64,000 nucleotides of DNA from Catenulispora pinisilvae (GTDB lineage: Bacteria; Actinomycetota; Actinomycetes; Streptomycetales; Catenulisporaceae). Both the position numbers and the translations under genes were made by a program. The stretch is taken from the NCBI RefSeq assembly GCF_015356865.1, contig NZ_JAAFZA010000027.1:1-64000 (forward strand), written 5' to 3'. Each line of letters starts with the position of its first letter. Positions within the stretch are counted from its first letter, which is position 1. The notes beneath the pieces are model-generated. The model did not search any database. It was not told the origin of the DNA and saw nothing but the letters and a program-made list of their open reading frames with translations. Shown piece after piece: positions 61,021 through 64,000 of the stretch.

Positions 61021-61679
61021 CGGGGGCACCGTCCTCCCGAGACTGGTCCCCGGCTCGAAGTGCGGCCGCCGTACTTCATAGTCCGTCCGTCTGGCAGATT
61101 CAGAAAGGCCACGTCGTGCCATGCTCGCGTTCTGATCCACCGCCGATTCCGGTAGCTCGGACGGCTAAGCCACCGGTTGGCCCGGTCCCGGCGCCGACAC
61201 CGAAAGCTCCAGTTCCTGCGCAGCGTCCGGGACCACCGCGACTGCCCGGTCCCCGGACTCCAAGCGCCGGACGACCGATATCGGGGTGCGTGCAGGAGTT
61301 CGCAACTACGCCGACAGCCGCTGGATGGGCCCGGCGGCACACAGCGGACGTCCTGGCCCGATGGGGGCTGTCGGAGCTTGCCGATGACTGCTGCCTGGTG
61401 GTCTCCGAGCTCGTAGTCAACGCGATCCGGCACGCCGTGCCCAGTGGGCCGCCAGTAGTCTGCCGTCTGGTCCTGAAGCTGTACGCAGACCTGATCTCTG
61501 TGGAGGTGTGGGACCCATCGTCGGAGAGCGACCTGCGTCCCCGTGTAGAAGGCGCGCTCTCCGAGTCGGGCCGCGGACTGGCGATCGTCGCGGCGCTGTG
61601 CGGCGCGCCACCGGTGGTGTTCACCGTGCCCGGCGGAGGCAAGACTGTCGTGGCCGTCGTTCCGCGCGGTGCCGCGTGA
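61017..61679 (+). CDS. RsbW/SpoIIAB-like ATP-binding protein
   Basis: Protein of 220 aa. The first ~90 residues are Pro-rich and disordered; a GHKL ATPase domain follows with N box LVVSELVVNAIRHAV, G1 box EVWDPSSESDL and G2 box GRGLAIVAALCGAP. Probably an anti-sigma factor or regulatory kinase working with the preceding DNA-binding protein. Confidence 0.78.
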   Translation: MTGAPSSRDWSPARSAAAVLHSPSVWQIQKGHVVPCSRSDPPPIPVARTAKPPVGPVPAPTPKAPVPAQRPGPPRLPGPRTPSAGRPISGCVQEFATTPTAAGWARRHTADVLARWGLSELADDCCLVVSELVVNAIRHAVPSGPPVVCRLVLKLYADLISVEVWDPSSESDLRPRVEGALSESGRGLAIVAALCGAPPVVFTVPGGGKTVVAVVPRGAA

Positions 61680-61896
61680 CTGCGTTGACGCTTCGCGAAG
61701 ACTGGAGTGCCGACTTTGGTCGCGCGGTCTGCTCAGCGCGATGGCACTAGGCACTTCGTCGCCAGGCGCGAGCCAAACTACCGCGAACCGATGCCCCTCC
61801 GACTGGCCAAGCGCGCTACGCGCGATCTGGAGGGTGGCCACGACCGCTCCATGGGCTGCGAGCCGCCATTCTCTTTCATCCGAGGAACGCTTGCCT

Positions 61897-62868
61897 TTAT
61901 AGGCGGGCTACGATCTCTTCGTCTATTAGGGCTGTTATAGAGGTTCGCTGGGAGCCACCCCCTTCCACGTGGGCGGTTACGGTTATCACCGCTTCCTTAT
62001 CCGGGGAGATTATGCAGAGCTGGCCGTACAGGCCTGCCATTTTGTACGTCTTTTCCCCGGGGGTGCACCAGACGCCGAGGCCGTAACTGTCCGAGAGTCG
62101 GAAGCCATCGTCTGTTGGGTCCTTCACGGTCGGGACGGTTTCAGTCGCGATTCGTGCGCAGTATTCGGCGGGGACCAGCTGGCGGCCTTCGTGGCGGCCC
62201 TCGTCGAGCAGGAGGCGGCCGAAGCGGGCCAGTTCGGACGTCCGCAGGTAGAGGGCGCTCTCCGCTACCGGATGGCCGAGGGGGCAGGTGTGCCACTGGG
62301 GGTTGTGGATGGCCAGCGGGGTGAAGAGGCGGGGTAGCAGGTAGTCGCGGATGTTGGCGCCGGTCGCGGCGCGCAGGGCACGGGCCGCGACGTACGGGCC
62401 GATGCCGGTGTACCTGAAATACGTGCCGGGCTCGTGCGCCAGCGGGGTCGCGAAGAAGTCAACGGCTAGGTCCGGGACCACGACGGGGTCGTCGGCGGAC
62501 CAGGAGTACGGGCTGCCGGACGTCATCATGAGTAAGTGCCGGAGCGTGACCTGGTCCAGGCGGGGCGCGGCAGAGCCGGCTAGCTCGGGGTAGTACTTGA
62601 GGGCGGGGTCGTCCAGGGCGAGGCGGCCTTCGGCTTCGGCGATACCAAGCGCTACGGACGTAAAGGTCTTCGAGACCGACCACACGTCGACTCGGTCGTC
62701 CGAGCGGAGCCTGCGTTCGACCGGCTCGGCACCGCGGCGGTAGATGTGCACTCCGTAGAGCTCCATGCCCTCTCGTTCGGCGGACCGGACCAGGGCGTCA
62801 ATGAGTTCTCGCATGGCGGGGAGGCTAATAGCGGGGTCTGACATTCGCGGCTGTCTGCGCCGCGTCAC
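61897..62868 (-). CDS. class C beta-lactamase-family serine hydrolase
   Basis: Protein of 323 aa without a visible signal peptide, so probably cytoplasmic. The catalytic SxxK is SVSK in DVWSVSKTFTSVALG, with the Tyr motif YRYTGIG-like segment FRYTGIGPYVAAR (Y-x-N is Y-T-G here). Related to esterases and D-aminopeptidases rather than true beta-lactamases. GTG 62868 has GGAG at close spacing; ATG 62844 is the alternative. Substrate unknown. Confidence 0.78.
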   Translation of the reverse strand: MTRRRQPRMSDPAISLPAMRELIDALVRSAEREGMELYGVHIYRRGAEPVERRLRSDDRVDVWSVSKTFTSVALGIAEAEGRLALDDPALKYYPELAGSAAPRLDQVTLRHLLMMTSGSPYSWSADDPVVVPDLAVDFFATPLAHEPGTYFRYTGIGPYVAARALRAATGANIRDYLLPRLFTPLAIHNPQWHTCPLGHPVAESALYLRTSELARFGRLLLDEGRHEGRQLVPAEYCARIATETVPTVKDPTDDGFRLSDSYGLGVWCTPGEKTYKMAGLYGQLCIISPDKEAVITVTAHVEGGGSQRTSITALIDEEIVARL

Positions 62869-63096
62869 TATGGCTCCAGGGCCCCGGAGCGTTCCGTGCT
62901 TGACCGGGTTTGAGGCTGTTGTGACTGGGGGCCTGGAGCGACGAAGCCGGTCGCCGAGCCCACCTCGACTCGATCAGCGTCCTCGCGCTCCCCGGCATCC
63001 CATGATCAATCAGACATCCAGGGAACACTCCGTGGCCCTGCACATCGGTCCTGGCCACACCGGAACGCTACCGACACGGGATCGACCGGACAGGCT

Positions 63097-63456
63097 CTAG
63101 ATGGCCTGCTCGATCGCGTCGAAGATGTCGGAGTCAGTCTCCTGCTGCCACTCTGGCATCTCTGGCCAGTCCGCGACATACCCGGGCTTCGGGTCCGGGA
63201 TGTGCTTGTAGATCTGGGCGACCCAGCATGTGGCGACGAACCGCCCCCGCTGCTCACGCGTGAGCTTCGAGGTGCTGCCTGCGGAGGCGGTGATGAAGTC
63301 GCGAACCTGGGTGAAGACAGCCGCTGCGCTGGCGCGTTCCCACTCGGGGGTCTGCTCCCACGGCGCGATGTATCCGGGCTTCGGTTCTCCCTCGTAGTAC
63401 TTGTGCACGCCGGCGATCCACGCCGCGCGGAAGATCGGGCCACCGTCAACGCTCAT
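63097..63456 (-). CDS. hypothetical protein with an internal duplication, 119 aa
   Basis: Two halves repeat the same pattern: FRAAWIAGVHKYYEGEPKPG then YIAPWEQTPEWE, and FVATCWVAQIYKHIPDPKPG then YVADWPEMPEWQ, each followed by a helix with DxI/xFI. The repeat unit is about 45 residues. No family recognised. Its start overlaps the end of the upstream TPR-type gene by 11 bp, so the two are translated together. Confidence 0.65.
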   Translation of the reverse strand: MSVDGGPIFRAAWIAGVHKYYEGEPKPGYIAPWEQTPEWERASAAAVFTQVRDFITASAGSTSKLTREQRGRFVATCWVAQIYKHIPDPKPGYVADWPEMPEWQQETDSDIFDAIEQAI

Positions 63457-64000
63457 GCGCTTCCTTCCGTTTGAGTTCGTCGATCCTAAACCGGACCGTC
63501 TTCACCTCGGCGGTCGACGGAACCTGCTTCAGGTAAGGCTTGAGGGAATGCAAGCGTTGCACGTTCACTCCGGACTGCGAGCGTTGCGCTACATCGAGCG
63601 CTGCCGATGCGTAGCTGGCCACACGCTCCGGGTCGTGGAGCTGTGCACCGACCTTTGCCATGTCCACGAGAACGCCGACTCGCCGCCGGTCGGAGAGGCC
63701 TTGCCGGAGGGCGATTGTCAGCGCCTTCTCGGCCTCGATCGGCTTGCCCAACTCGACCAGGCAGGCCCCGCGTTCCTCGGCGAGGCGGGAGCCGTCGAAC
63801 CGCAGCCATCCACCGTTGTGGATGTCCCCGCGGAGGTCGGTGACGGATTCTGCGAGGTCGAGGGCTCGGAGGCATCCCGTGGCGTCGCCGAGCCCGGCGA
63901 GGGCCTGCGCATGGACAGACCCCGCCCATTGGCGGGTGGACAGCGACGAGTCTCCTCGTGCCGCGATTTGAGAGGCGAGAGCCAGAAGCGGCTCGGCCTG
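63446..64000 (-). CDS. TPR-type regulatory protein, C-terminal part, 5' partial
   Basis: The frame is open to the right edge (codon boundary at 64000), so the start lies outside. The visible ~184 residues form Ala/Leu-rich helical repeats (ALAGLGDATGCLRALDLA, ALTIALRQGLSDRRRVG) like the tail of actinobacterial XRE-TPR proteins, ending with a basic stretch. Such proteins often pair with a small downstream gene, as here. Confidence 0.65.
   Translation of the reverse strand, partial: QAEPLLALASQIAARGDSSLSTRQWAGSVHAQALAGLGDATGCLRALDLAESVTDLRGDIHNGGWLRFDGSRLAEERGACLVELGKPIEAEKALTIALRQGLSDRRRVGVLVDMAKVGAQLHDPERVASYASAALDVAQRSQSGVNVQRLHSLKPYLKQVPSTAEVKTVRFRIDELKRKEAHER

Overview
The window is high-GC DNA with dense, translationally coupled operons. 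It carries SARP/AfsR-type regulators, XRE/anti-sigma-ATPase pairs, a Tad pilus locus and an NRPS cluster. Together these point to a filamentous actinomycete; nothing visible fixes the genus.

Layout. 1-3.1 kb: the end of a Gly-rich surface-type protein, a tyrosine integrase, and the 3' half of a tRNA-Lys gene followed by a terminator (an attachment-site remnant). 3.35-28.4 kb: one minus-strand biosynthetic cluster. It holds a P450, NRPS modules C-A-T, A-T, C-A-T-reductase and C-(truncated A)-T, a free-standing A domain interrupted by a methyltransferase, MbtH, an MFS exporter, a 2-hydroxyacid dehydrogenase, a class V aminotransferase, and a VioC-like hydroxylase with a VioD-like capreomycidine synthase, headed by an AfsR-type regulator. 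28.4-33.5 kb: two insertion sequences and gene remains (MerR, glycosyltransferase, SARP), ending in the 3' half of a tRNA-Arg gene with its terminator. 33.8-39.2 kb: regulatory and small genes (kinase-fold protein, XRE proteins, ATPase, Nudix). 39.5-42.5 kb: a radical SAM enzyme, a 56-residue Cys-containing peptide and two kinase-fold (APH-type) proteins, a candidate RiPP operon. 42.5-48.7 kb: a Tn554-like three-gene element that splits the last gene of that operon and carries an intact homologue of it. 48.9-59.9 kb: a Tad/Flp pilus operon on the minus strand. 60.2-64 kb: a DNA-binding protein with an anti-sigma-type ATPase, a class C beta-lactamase-type hydrolase, a small duplicated protein and the end of a TPR-type protein.

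How the cluster may work. The VioC/VioD pair should turn arginine into 3-hydroxyarginine and then capreomycidine. Four carrier domains would give a four-unit chain. The interrupted A domain has a Cys-like code and may supply a methylated (S-methyl) cysteine in trans to the module whose own A domain has lost its catalytic half. The terminal reductase would release an aldehyde or alcohol. Capreomycidine plus a peptide aldehyde recalls chymostatin and elastatinal, but the methyltransferase, hydroxyacid dehydrogenase and aminotransferase suggest a different product. This is inference.

Several genes are damaged: a 1-nt frameshift in the recombinase B gene, a 1-nt frameshift splitting a LysM-BTAD protein, an amber codon in the prepilin peptidase, and IS-associated truncation of two regulators. 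Sequencing error cannot be excluded for the single-base cases.
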